Shown here piece by piece: positions 1 through 7,393 of a stretch of DNA of 42,266 nucleotides (positions within the stretch are counted from its first letter, which is position 1; each line of letters begins with the position of its first letter). The notes under the pieces are model-generated. The model saw only the letters and a program-made list of their open reading frames with translations, made no database searches and was not told where the DNA came from. The translations under genes were made by a program, and so were the position numbers. Origin of the DNA: an uncultured Oscillibacter sp. (GTDB lineage Bacteria > Bacillota > Clostridia > Oscillospirales > Oscillospiraceae); the NCBI RefSeq assembly GCF_900544955.1, contig NZ_UQXD01000019.1, positions 1-42,266 of the forward strand, in the 5' to 3' direction.

Positions 1-2
1 GG

Positions 3-212
3 GCGCTGGCGCTGTGCGGCGCGGCGGCGGAGTGCGTCATGGTGGCGGGCTACTGCCTTTACGACGCCGCATTGGCGGGGAGCCTGGCCGGCGGGCTGGC
101 GGGCATCCCCAGCAATCTGGTGCAGGCGGCCTTCGGCGTGGCGGCCTCCACGCTGCTGGCCCTGGCCCTGCGGCGCAGCGAGTACGTCCGCCGGGCCTTC
201 CCCACTCTGTGA
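3..212 (+). CDS. ECF-type transporter S component, C-terminal part
   Basis: The open frame enters from the left edge without a start and ends at a TGA, leaving about 69 residues. They form two hydrophobic segments joined by GIPSNLVQAAFG, followed by a short basic tail. In ECF-transporter S components (the membrane subunits that bind a vitamin and dock on the EcfAAT energising module) the last helices often carry an N-x-x-Q-x-x-F/G pattern like this one, so this is probably the end of a vitamin or precursor uptake protein. The substrate cannot be told from the fragment. A strong hairpin follows immediately, so this is the last gene of its unit. Other polytopic membrane proteins remain possible. 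Confidence 0.5.
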   Translation, partial: ALALCGAAAECVMVAGYCLYDAALAGSLAGGLAGIPSNLVQAAFGVAASTLLALALRRSEYVRRAFPTL

Positions 213-218
213 GATGCG

Positions 219-261
219 AAAAAGACCGCTCCGTGACGGTTCGTCACGGAGCGGTCTTTTT
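219..261. terminator. Bidirectional intrinsic terminator
   Basis: A perfect 14-bp stem (224-237 with 243-256) around a 5-base loop is flanked by A5 on the left and T5 on the right, so it can terminate transcription from both sides. It lies between the convergent ECF fragment and the DUF975 gene. Confidence 0.9.
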
Positions 262-264
262 CTT

Positions 265-1086
265 TTACAGCCCGCCCAGGCCGTCGGGGGCGGGGGGCGT
301 CACCCCGGCGCCCACGCCGGAGGTGGCCTTGGCGGTCTCAAAGTAGCTCAGCTCCACGCAGCGGCGCTGGGCCAGGAAGAACACCGCTACCGCCAGCATC
401 CACCCTCCCGTAATCAGGGTCCAGGCCCAGCCGGGGAGAATCAGGATGCCGGCCGTGTCCAGCACGGGCAGGGGGCGGGAGGGGTCCTGCATGTAAACGG
501 AGAGGACCCGGGCCATCTCCCGGTAAAGCAGGAAGTTCTGGATCAGGGAGGGGACGGAGGCCAGCAGCGTCCAGCCCAGGTAGCTCAGGTCCAGCAAAAA
601 CAGCTGGCCCTTGTAGCCGGCGGTCTGCCGGCGGCTCATTTCCATGGCCCCCAGAATACCCACGTCCGGATTCTCATAGAGATTGAAGGGCGCGAAGCGG
701 TAGCGGTAGGCGGCCACGATGCCGGGGACAATGAACAGCATGGACCACAGGCCGATGAAGAGGTCCATCAGCAGGCACAGCCCGATGAGGCGGCCCACGA
801 AGGAGAACCCGTCGAACAGCGTCAGGTATTCCGCCCGCTCCCCCCGGCGCAGGGCCATGCAGTAGAGGATGAACCCGGCGCCCAGCACCGTGCCCATCAG
901 CGAGGTGAGGATGGAGACGAAGGTGGAGAGGATGCCCCGCCCGCCGCTGAACACGCTCACCAGGTCCAGCACCAGCAGCACCAGGACGTACAGGGCCGTC
1001 ATGCCCACGGGGGAGACCCGGGCGCCCGCCAGGAGCCCGCGGGCCTCCTGTTTCCGGGCTTTTCGGTCGATCAATTGTGGTGTCAT
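265..1086 (-). CDS. DUF975 family integral membrane protein
   Basis: A 273-residue polytopic membrane protein. The central part, with WSMLFIVPGIVAAYRYRFAP followed by an E-N-P-D segment, a basic KGQLFLLDLSYLGW segment and a final hydrophobic block, is the usual layout of DUF975 proteins of Firmicutes, whose function is unknown. The start at 1086 is chosen over an ATG 60 bases upstream because AAAGGG lies 8 bases before it. Its own promoter reads away from rnfC (-35 TTGTCA, 17 bases, -10 TATATT). The gene stands alone, ends in the shared terminator at 219-261, and has no neighbour that hints at its role. Confidence 0.75.
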   Translation of the reverse strand: MTPQLIDRKARKQEARGLLAGARVSPVGMTALYVLVLLVLDLVSVFSGGRGILSTFVSILTSLMGTVLGAGFILYCMALRRGERAEYLTLFDGFSFVGRLIGLCLLMDLFIGLWSMLFIVPGIVAAYRYRFAPFNLYENPDVGILGAMEMSRRQTAGYKGQLFLLDLSYLGWTLLASVPSLIQNFLLYREMARVLSVYMQDPSRPLPVLDTAGILILPGWAWTLITGGWMLAVAVFFLAQRRCVELSYFETAKATSGVGAGVTPPAPDGLGGL

Positions 1087-1136
1087 AGGGGAAACCCTTT
1101 CTGAAAGAAGACTTTCGCCGGAAAAGCGATGAGACC

Positions 1137-1165
1137 AATATAGCATGTTTTGGCGGAAATGACAA
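1137..1165 (-). promoter_or_regulatory. Promoter of the DUF975 gene
   Basis: On the minus strand, TTGTCA (1165-1160), a 17-base spacer, and TATATT (1142-1137). It lies about 50 bases upstream of the chosen start. Confidence 0.65.
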
Positions 1166-1277
1166 GGGAGGCCGGCGGAAGGGGGGCGGATTTTTGCAAA
1201 TCAGGTTAAAATGACCAAAAGCATAAAAAATGCGACAAAAAAAGGGGTTATTTCCATAAAAACTGCTGTTCACAGAC

Positions 1278-1306
1278 TGGACATTTTTCAAAATAGGGTG
1301 TAGAAT
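1278..1306 (+). promoter_or_regulatory. Promoter of the rnf operon
   Basis: TGGACA (1278-1283), exactly 17 bases, TAGAAT (1301-1306). Transcription should begin near 1313, giving a leader of about 105 bases before rnfC. Together with the divergent promoter at 1137-1165 it accounts for most of the 330-base gap between the two genes. Confidence 0.75.
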
Positions 1307-1342
1307 GATCCGCAGTATGTGGTAGTCTCGCCAGAGCAAACA

Positions 1343-1369
1343 TGCCCCGTCCAGCCGGTGGATGGGGCA
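1343..1369 (+). other. Hairpin in the rnfC leader
   Basis: Inverted arms 1343-1353 and 1359-1369 form an 11-bp stem with one G-T pair and a GCCGG loop. No T-run follows, so it is not a classical terminator. It sits in the untranslated leader, about 40 bases upstream of the ribosome-binding site. Its role is unknown; it may stabilise the long operon mRNA. Confidence 0.5.
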
Positions 1370-1418
1370 CTTGTCGGCGCCTGGCCCAGCTATCAGGAGT
1401 AAAAATGAGGTGAAGACA

Positions 1419-2792
1419 ATGGCACAAGCTTTCTTTGGCGGCGTTCATCCCAATGACATGAAAGCCGCGACCAATGAAAAGGCCATCGAGCAGCTGGCTC
1501 CGCCGGCAGAGGTGGTCATCCCCATGTCGATGCACTTTGGCGCACCCTGTACACCCCTGGTGAAGGCCGGGGACCTTGTCAAGGTGGGTCAGAAAATCGG
1601 CGAGTTCCACGGTCTGGGAGCTCCCATCCACGCCAGCGTTTCCGGTAAGGTGAAGGCAGTGGAGCCCCGGCCCTATTCCATGGGCGGCAACATGATGTCC
1701 GTGGTCATCGAGAACGACTTCCAGGATACCCTCAGCGAAGAGGTCCAGGCCCCCGCGGACCCGGACGCCCTGACGGTGGAGGAGATGGTGGAGGCCGTCA
1801 AGAACGCCGGCATCGTCGGCATGGGCGGCGCGACCTTCCCCACCCACGTGAAGATCTCCGGCGGTATCGGCAAGGTGGACACCGTCATCATCAACGGTGC
1901 CGAGTGCGAGCCCTACATCACCGGCGACCACCGCACCATGCTGGAGCGCCCCGAGGAGATCATCGGGGGCGCTACATATCTGGCCAAGATGTTTGGCGTG
2001 GACAAGGTTGTGATCGGCGTCGAGGACAACAAGCAAAACGGCATCGACGCGATGAACAAGGTCATCGCCGAGAAGAAGGCCCCCGTGGTGGTGGAGGCGC
2101 TGCACTGCCGCTACCCCCAGGGTGGTGAAAAACAGCTGTGCCAGGCCATCACCGGCAAGCAGGTGCCCCCCGGCGGCCTGCCGTCCAACATCGGCTGCGC
2201 CGTGTTCAACATCAACACCACCTGTGCCATTTTCCGTGCCATCACCTTGGGCATGCCCGTGGTGAGCAAGATCGTCACCGTGTCCGGCTCCGGCGTGGTG
2301 GAGCCCAAGAACCTGGAGTGCCCCATCGGCACCCCCGTCTCCTGCCTGTTCGATGCCTGCGGCGGCCTGAACGAGAAGACCTACAAGCTGATCTCCGGCG
2401 GCCCCATGATGGGCATGGCCCAGTACACCGCGGACGTTCCCGTGGGCAAGGGCACCGGCGCCATGCTGGCCTTCTGCGCCAACGAGGAGCAGACGGTGGA
2501 GGCCCCCCAGTGCATCCGCTGCGGCAAGTGCGTCTCCGCCTGCCCCATGCACCTGGAGCCCCTGTTCATGTACCAGTACGCCGCCAAGGGCATGGCCGAT
2601 GAGCTGAACGACGCCCACATCATGGACTGCATGGAGTGCGGCGCCTGCGCGTACGCCTGCCCGGCCCGGATGCATCTGACCCATATGTTCAAGTATGGCA
2701 AGCAGATCGTTAAGGACAAGATGGCCGCCGACAAGGCTGCGGCCGAGGCCAAAAAGGCTGCAGAAGAGAAGAAGGAGGCCGTGAACAAATGA
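1419..2792 (+). CDS. rnfC: Rnf complex subunit RnfC (NADH-side Fe-S flavoprotein)
   Basis: RnfC is the peripheral, cytosolic subunit of the Rnf complex, where electrons from reduced ferredoxin are passed to NAD+ while Na+ or H+ is pumped. The 457-residue protein has an N-terminal biotinyl-like/Rnf domain, the nucleotide/FMN-binding stretch GMGGATFPTHVK near residue 133, and two [4Fe-4S] motifs of the C-x2-C-x2-C-x3-C-P type near residues 365 and 404. A lysine/alanine-rich tail of about 25 residues follows. The start at 1419 is set by GAGGTG seven bases upstream. It is the first gene of rnfCDGEAB and its stop overlaps the rnfD start by 4 bases (ATGA), indicating translational coupling. The gene order C-D-G-E-A-B is the usual clostridial one. 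Confidence 0.96.
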   Translation: MAQAFFGGVHPNDMKAATNEKAIEQLAPPAEVVIPMSMHFGAPCTPLVKAGDLVKVGQKIGEFHGLGAPIHASVSGKVKAVEPRPYSMGGNMMSVVIENDFQDTLSEEVQAPADPDALTVEEMVEAVKNAGIVGMGGATFPTHVKISGGIGKVDTVIINGAECEPYITGDHRTMLERPEEIIGGATYLAKMFGVDKVVIGVEDNKQNGIDAMNKVIAEKKAPVVVEALHCRYPQGGEKQLCQAITGKQVPPGGLPSNIGCAVFNINTTCAIFRAITLGMPVVSKIVTVSGSGVVEPKNLECPIGTPVSCLFDACGGLNEKTYKLISGGPMMGMAQYTADVPVGKGTGAMLAFCANEEQTVEAPQCIRCGKCVSACPMHLEPLFMYQYAAKGMADELNDAHIMDCMECGACAYACPARMHLTHMFKYGKQIVKDKMAADKAAAEAKKAAEEKKEAVNK

Positions 2793-3805
2793 CGGACTAC
2801 AAGAATCTGAAACTGATTGCCACTTCTTCCCCCCATATCCGCGGCAATGAGACCACCCGGAGCATCATGCTGGACGTCATCATCGCCATGGTGCCCGCCC
2901 TGGTGTGGGCCGTGATCTGCTTCGGGCTGAAGGCCCTGACGCTGACCGCCGTCTCCGTGGTGGGCTGCATGTTCTGGGAGTGGCTGTACCGCACGCTGCT
3001 GAAAAAGCCCCAGTCCATCGGCGATTTCAGCGCCGTGGTCACGGGTATGCTGCTGGCCTTCGTCAGCCCCGTCACCACCCCCTACTGGATGATCCTCATC
3101 GGTGATTTCTTCGCCATCATTGTGGTCAAGCAGCTCTTCGGCGGCATCGGCAAGAACTTTGTCAACCCCGCCCTGGCCGGCCGCGCGTTCCTGCTGGGCA
3201 GCTACGCCGGCGTCATGACCACCTGGATCGCCCCCGGTGAGAGCGCCCCCCTGTTCGGCTCCACCGCCGACATCATCACCGCCGCCACCCCCATGGCCTA
3301 TCTGAAGACCGGGGATATGGAGACGCTGAGAGGCACCTACACCGTGGTGGACATGTTCCTGGGCAAGACCGGCGGTTCCCTGGGCGAGATTTCCGCCCTG
3401 CTGCTGCTGGTGGGCGGCGCCTATCTGATCTTCCGCAAGGTCATCAACTGGCAGACCCCCGTGGCCTACATCGCCACCGTGGCGGTTCTCAGCTTCCTGT
3501 TCCCCAAGAGCGGCAGCGGCCTGGAGTGGATGCTGTACAGCATCTTCGGCGGCGGCTTGATGCTGGGCGCCTTCTTCATGGCCACCGACTACGCCACCTC
3601 TCCCGTAACCAAGAAGGGCCAGCTGATCTTCGGCATCGGCTGCGGCCTCTTCACGGTGCTGATCCGTTATTTTGGCTCCTATAACGAGGGCGTCTGCTAC
3701 TCCATCATGGTGATGAACCTGTGCGTGGCACTGATCGACAAGTATACCAAGCCCACTCGTTTTGGCGTCGTGAAATCCGATAAGAAGGAGGCGGCTGCGA
3801 AATGA
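2789..3805 (+). CDS. rnfD: Rnf complex subunit RnfD (FMN-bearing membrane subunit)
   Basis: A 338-residue polytopic membrane protein of the RnfD/NqrB family. It begins with the conserved soluble stretch KLIATSSPHIRG, followed by about ten hydrophobic helices. The segment AATPMAYLKTG near residue 165 matches the site at which FMN is attached to a threonine through a phosphoester bond in this family. In the complex it forms much of the membrane ion path with RnfA and RnfE. It starts in the 4-base overlap with rnfC, and its stop overlaps the start of rnfG by 4 bases. Confidence 0.96.
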   Translation: MTDYKNLKLIATSSPHIRGNETTRSIMLDVIIAMVPALVWAVICFGLKALTLTAVSVVGCMFWEWLYRTLLKKPQSIGDFSAVVTGMLLAFVSPVTTPYWMILIGDFFAIIVVKQLFGGIGKNFVNPALAGRAFLLGSYAGVMTTWIAPGESAPLFGSTADIITAATPMAYLKTGDMETLRGTYTVVDMFLGKTGGSLGEISALLLLVGGAYLIFRKVINWQTPVAYIATVAVLSFLFPKSGSGLEWMLYSIFGGGLMLGAFFMATDYATSPVTKKGQLIFGIGCGLFTVLIRYFGSYNEGVCYSIMVMNLCVALIDKYTKPTRFGVVKSDKKEAAAK

Positions 3806-4422
3806 GTACCGAAGTGAAGACTCAGGAAAAAGCCAACATGGACCCCCAATACATCATTAAGCTGACCGTGACGTTGTTTGTGACCTGCGTGATCGTGGCG
3901 GGATTGCTGGGCCTGGTGAACATGGTGACCAAGGACCGGATCGCCGCCATCAACTGGGAGAACACCCAGACCGCCATGAGGGCCGTGGTGGCCGACCCCG
4001 ACAACGCCGCCTTCTCCGAGGAGGCGCTGGAGAACACCGAGGCCATGAGCGCCGCGGCCTCCGCCGCCGGCGGCACCCTGGACTCCGTGTATGAGGTGCT
4101 GATGGGCGGCGAACACGCCGGCTACGCCATCAAGGTGGTGGCCAGCGGCTCCCAGGGCAGCATCGAGATGATGGTGGGCGTGGACGCTGAAAACGTGGTC
4201 ACCGGCGTCGCCATCGTGGACAACGCCGAGACCGCGGGCATCGGCTCCAAGGTCATGGAAAACCAGAACGGCGTTCTGGACCAGTTCCAGGGCAAGAGTG
4301 CTGCCGACGGCACGCTGTCGGTGGGCTCCAACGTGGTGGCCATCTCCGGCGCCACCGTCTCCACCAAGGGCGTCACCACCGGCGTCAACGCCGCCATTGC
4401 CGTGGCCGGCGCCATCGGTTGA
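3802..4422 (+). CDS. rnfG: Rnf complex subunit RnfG (FMN-binding)
   Basis: A 206-residue protein with one N-terminal membrane helix (about residues 18-40) and an extracytoplasmic FMN-binding domain. The motif SGATVSTKGV near residues 183-192 is the S-G-A-T-x-S/T sequence where FMN is covalently bound to threonine in RnfG/NqrC proteins. It passes electrons between the membrane subunits on the outer face. It is coupled to rnfD by an ATGA overlap, and rnfE follows 20 bases later with its own strong ribosome-binding site. Confidence 0.95.
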   Translation: MSTEVKTQEKANMDPQYIIKLTVTLFVTCVIVAGLLGLVNMVTKDRIAAINWENTQTAMRAVVADPDNAAFSEEALENTEAMSAAASAAGGTLDSVYEVLMGGEHAGYAIKVVASGSQGSIEMMVGVDAENVVTGVAIVDNAETAGIGSKVMENQNGVLDQFQGKSAADGTLSVGSNVVAISGATVSTKGVTTGVNAAIAVAGAIG

Positions 4423-4442
4423 GAAGGGAGGAGCTGAATCGT

Positions 4443-5081
4443 ATGAATCTGAAAAGACAGTTTATGGACGGTCTGGTGAGCCAGAACCCGGTTCTGGTGC
4501 AGATGCTGGGCCTGTGCTCCACGCTGGCCATCACCACGTCGTTTTTCAACGGACTGGGCATGGGCGTGGCCGTGCTCATCATCCTGACGTTGTCCAACAT
4601 CATCATCTCCGCGATCCGCAAGATCGTCCCCGATAAAATCCGCATCGCCATGTTCATCGTGGTCATCGCGGGCTTCGTCACCATGGTGGACCTGCTGATC
4701 CAGGCGTTTTTGCCGGATCTGGCCAAGTCCCTGGGCGTGTTCATCCCCCTGATCGTGGTGAACTGCATCATCCTGGGCCGGGCCGAGTCCTTCTCCTATA
4801 AGAACGGCATCGGCGCGTCGCTGTTCGACGGCATCTTCCAGGGCGTGGGCTATACCCTGGTGCTGCTGGCCATGTGCGTCATCCGCGAGCTGCTGGGCGC
4901 CGGCACCTTCGGCGGCGGCATCCTGGGCCCCGACGGAAAGGGCATCCAGATCCTCCCCTCCCAGTTCCCCGCCGGTATGCTGACCCTGCCCGTGGGCGGC
5001 TTCCTGGTGCTGGGCTGCCTGATCGCCGCCATGCAGTGGGCGCTGGCACGGCCCAAGAAGAATAAGGAGGAGAGCAAATAA
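4443..5081 (+). CDS. rnfE: Rnf complex subunit RnfE
   Basis: A 212-residue integral membrane protein of the RnfA/RnfE (NqrD/NqrE) family with about six helices. The start at 4443 (MNLKRQFMDGLVSQNPV) is preferred over an ATG eight codons earlier because GGGAGG lies nine bases upstream. The sequence NPVLVQMLGLCSTLAITTS, with its cysteine in the first helix, is typical of RnfE; RnfA and RnfE pack as an inverted pair and share an Fe-S centre in the membrane. The stop overlaps the rnfA start by one base (TAATG). Confidence 0.95.
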   Translation: MNLKRQFMDGLVSQNPVLVQMLGLCSTLAITTSFFNGLGMGVAVLIILTLSNIIISAIRKIVPDKIRIAMFIVVIAGFVTMVDLLIQAFLPDLAKSLGVFIPLIVVNCIILGRAESFSYKNGIGASLFDGIFQGVGYTLVLLAMCVIRELLGAGTFGGGILGPDGKGIQILPSQFPAGMLTLPVGGFLVLGCLIAAMQWALARPKKNKEESK

Positions 5082-5671
5082 TGGATCAGATCTTTGAACT
5101 CCTGGCGATTACGCTGGGCGCCATTCTGGCAAACAACTTTATCTTCTCCCAATTCCTGGGCATCTGCCCCTTCCTGGGCGTGTCCAAGAAGGTGGACACC
5201 GCCGTGGGCATGGGCTTCGCCGTGACCTTCGTCATGGGCCTGGCCTCCGCCATCACCTGGCTGGTCAACACCTTCATCCTGATCCCCTTCGACCTGATGT
5301 ACATGCAGACCGTGGCCTTCATTCTGGTCATCGCGTCCCTGGTGCAGTTCATCGAGATGTTTTTGCAGAAGTCCATGCCCTCCCTGTATACCGCGCTGGG
5401 CGTGTACCTGCCGCTGATCACCACCAACTGCGCCGTGCTGGGCGTCGCCCTGCTGAACATCCAGAACAACTACAACTTCATCTCCTCTGTGGTGTACGGC
5501 ATCACCGGCGGCCTGGGCTTCCTGCTGGCCATCGTGCTGTTTGCCAGCATCCGGGAGCGGCTGGTGTTCGCTGAGTATCCCAAGGCGTTTGAGGGCTTCC
5601 CCATCGCCCTGGTCACCGCTGGTCTGATGGCCCTGGCATTCATGGGCTTCTCCGGCCTGAAGATCTGGTAA
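5081..5671 (+). CDS. rnfA: Rnf complex subunit RnfA
   Basis: A 196-residue integral membrane protein with six helices and the family signatures NNFIFSQFLGICPFLGVS (first helix, with the conserved cysteine) and TTNCAVLGVAL (central, second conserved cysteine). It pairs with RnfE in the membrane core of the complex. It begins at the stop of rnfE and is followed 13 bases later by rnfB, behind an AAGGAGG ribosome-binding site. Confidence 0.96.
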   Translation: MDQIFELLAITLGAILANNFIFSQFLGICPFLGVSKKVDTAVGMGFAVTFVMGLASAITWLVNTFILIPFDLMYMQTVAFILVIASLVQFIEMFLQKSMPSLYTALGVYLPLITTNCAVLGVALLNIQNNYNFISSVVYGITGGLGFLLAIVLFASIRERLVFAEYPKAFEGFPIALVTAGLMALAFMGFSGLKIW

Positions 5672-5684
5672 GGAGGCACATACT

Positions 5685-6578
5685 ATGAATATTGTTGCTG
5701 CAATCGCAGTGCTGGGCGTGCTGGGCGCCGTGTTCGGCCTGGTCCTGGCGGTCGCCTCCAAGGTCTTCGAGGTGAAGAAGGACCCCCGGGAGGAGGCCAT
5801 CCTGAGCCATCTGGCCGGCGCCAACTGCGGCGGCTGCGGCTATCCCGGCTGCGCCGGCTGCGCCGCCGCCATGCTGAGTGGTGAGGCCCCCGTCAACGCC
5901 TGCGCCCCCGCCGGCGCCGAGAACGCCGCCGCCATCGCCGCCATTCTGGGCCAGGAGGCCCCCTCCGGGGAGCGCCAGGTAGCCTTCGTCCGCTGCAACG
6001 GCGGTACCAACGCCAAGAAGCGCTTCGCCTACGTGGGCGTGAAGGACTGCATGGCCGCCACCAAGGTGGCCGCCGGCCCTCTGGACTGCTCCTTCGGCTG
6101 CCTGGGCTTCGGCTCCTGCGTGTCCGCCTGCCAGTTCGACGCCATGTCCATCGGCCCCAACGGCACCGCCGTGGTGGACCCGGACAAGTGCACCGCCTGC
6201 ATGGCCTGCGCCAAGGCCTGCCCCCGGAAGCTGATCGTCTCCGTCCCCGCCTCCAAGAAGGTCCACGTGGCCTGCGCCAACCAGGACAAGGGCAAGGCCG
6301 CCATGAGCGTGTGCGCCAGCTCCTGCATCGGCTGCGGCCTGTGCGAGAAGGAGTGCCGGAAGGACGCCATCCACGTGGTGAACGGCGTGGCCATGATCGA
6401 TTACGACAAGTGCATCAACTGCAAGCTGTGCACCAAGGTCTGCCCGAGAGACGCCATCCTCCCCATCGCCACCGCGGAGGAGAAGGAGAAGTACAAGGCC
6501 GTCAAGAAGGCCCAGGCCGAAAAGGCCAAGGCCGCCGCGGAGGCCAAAGCCGCCGCTGCCGCCGGTACCCCTCAGTAA
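5685..6578 (+). CDS. rnfB: Rnf complex subunit RnfB (polyferredoxin)
   Basis: RnfB is the subunit that accepts electrons from ferredoxin. The 297-residue protein has one N-terminal membrane helix, then the Fe-S domain with CGGCGYPGCAGC (residues 48-59) and a further cysteine near 73. Ferredoxin-type C-x2-C-x2-C-x3-C motifs follow near residues 169, 214 and 243, plus a degenerate one near 135 (CLGFGSCVSAC). The last 40 residues are lysine, alanine and glutamate-rich, like the tail of RnfC. It is the final gene of the operon and is followed 11 bases later by a strong terminator. Confidence 0.95.
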   Translation: MNIVAAIAVLGVLGAVFGLVLAVASKVFEVKKDPREEAILSHLAGANCGGCGYPGCAGCAAAMLSGEAPVNACAPAGAENAAAIAAILGQEAPSGERQVAFVRCNGGTNAKKRFAYVGVKDCMAATKVAAGPLDCSFGCLGFGSCVSACQFDAMSIGPNGTAVVDPDKCTACMACAKACPRKLIVSVPASKKVHVACANQDKGKAAMSVCASSCIGCGLCEKECRKDAIHVVNGVAMIDYDKCINCKLCTKVCPRDAILPIATAEEKEKYKAVKKAQAEKAKAAAEAKAAAAAGTPQ

Positions 6579-6589
6579 ATCCGCTGGAA

Positions 6590-6625
6590 AAAAGTTCCCC
6601 AAATCGTCAGATTTGGGGAACTTTT
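6590..6625 (+). terminator. Terminator of the rnf operon
   Basis: A perfect 16-bp inverted repeat (6590-6605 with 6610-6625), loop GTCA, beginning with A4 and ending with T4. It closes the rnf operon just before the folT promoter. Confidence 0.92.
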
Positions 6626-6628
6626 CTA

Positions 6629-6657
6629 TTGCGTTTTCGGCCCAAATGGCCTATCAT
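6629..6657 (+). promoter_or_regulatory. Promoter of the folT-folC unit
   Basis: TTGCGT (6629-6634), 17 bases, TATCAT (6652-6657). Start of transcription is expected near 6664, a few bases before the riboswitch aptamer, which supports the assignment. Confidence 0.65.
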
Positions 6658-6668
6658 GACAACCAACA

Positions 6669-6852
6669 GGCAGAGTAGGAACACATGTGTGAAATAGTGC
6701 CGGGAAAACGGGGAGTTGTTTTCCGGACGAAAGGGCGAATGCCTTGCAGTGTGTGTTCCGCATCCCGCTGCCGCATCAGGGAACTGCGACGGCCTTCCTC
6801 TGTGCGGCGCTCCGGTATCGGACTGCCGAATTGACAGAAGGAAGGTATTTTT
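6669..6852 (+). promoter_or_regulatory. Tetrahydrofolate (THF) riboswitch with anti-Shine-Dalgarno platform
   Basis: The aptamer spans about 6669-6772. P1 is GGCAG/CTGCC. It encloses the conserved AGTAG on the 5' side, and GCATCCCGCT on the 3' side resembles the family's GCATCCGCT. The long stem GGAACACA/TGTGTTCC lies between them, with an inner arm CCGGGAAAAC/GTTTTCCGG. This layout matches known THF riboswitches, which control folT in Clostridia; here it directly precedes folT. Downstream, CCTTCCTCTGT (6793-6803) can pair with ACAGAAGGAAGG (6834-6845), hiding the ribosome-binding site. A competing pairing of GCCGCAT (6770-6776) with GTGCGGC (6802-6808) uses part of the P1 3' strand. The inferred logic is that ligand stabilises P1, frees the anti-SD and shuts off translation. 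Confidence 0.88.
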
Positions 6853-7389
6853 ATGTCCAAATTCAACGCGAAGACCATTTGCCGCATCGGCGTGCTGGCG
6901 GCGCTGTACGTGCTGCTGAACATGGTGTCCATCAAGGCGGGGAACCTGCGCATCACCTTCGCCTCGCTGCCGGTGGTGGCAACGGCCCTGCTGTTCGGGC
7001 CGCTGGAGTCGGTGCTGGTGGCCCTGTTCGGAGAGTTCTTGAACCAGCTGTTGGGGGGCTACGGCATCACCGCCACCACCGCCCTGTGGCTGCTGCCCCC
7101 CGCCATCCGGGGGCTGATTGTGGGCGCCGCCGCCTCGGTGCTGCGGCCCCTGGAGAGCCGCCCGGCGGCCTGCTACGGCGTGTGCGTGCTGGCGGCGCTG
7201 GCGACCACCGCGGCCAACACCGCCGTCATCGCCGTGGATGCCCTGCTCTACGGGTATTTCACCCCGGCACTGGTGGTGGGGGACCTGGCGTGGCGGCTGG
7301 TGTCCGGCATGGTGATTGCCGTGGTGATCGCCACGGTGGCCATGCCTCTGGCGGGCCTGCTGCGCCGTCAGGGCCTGGCCCGGAGCTGA
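6853..7389 (+). CDS. folT: Folate ECF transporter S component FolT
   Basis: A 178-residue membrane protein with about six helices, the right size for an ECF S component. An arginine-rich first segment (CRIGVLAALYVLLN), the KAGNLRITFASLPV stretch and a GEFLNQLLGGYG loop are typical of FolT-like proteins. It would bind folates outside the cell and work with the shared EcfA-EcfA'-EcfT module encoded elsewhere. The folate role is supported by the THF riboswitch directly upstream and by folC directly downstream (4 bases after the stop). Its ribosome-binding site is the GAAGGAAGG predicted to be masked by the riboswitch. Confidence 0.88.
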   Translation: MSKFNAKTICRIGVLAALYVLLNMVSIKAGNLRITFASLPVVATALLFGPLESVLVALFGEFLNQLLGGYGITATTALWLLPPAIRGLIVGAAASVLRPLESRPAACYGVCVLAALATTAANTAVIAVDALLYGYFTPALVVGDLAWRLVSGMVIAVVIATVAMPLAGLLRRQGLARS

Positions 7390-7393
7390 GGCC

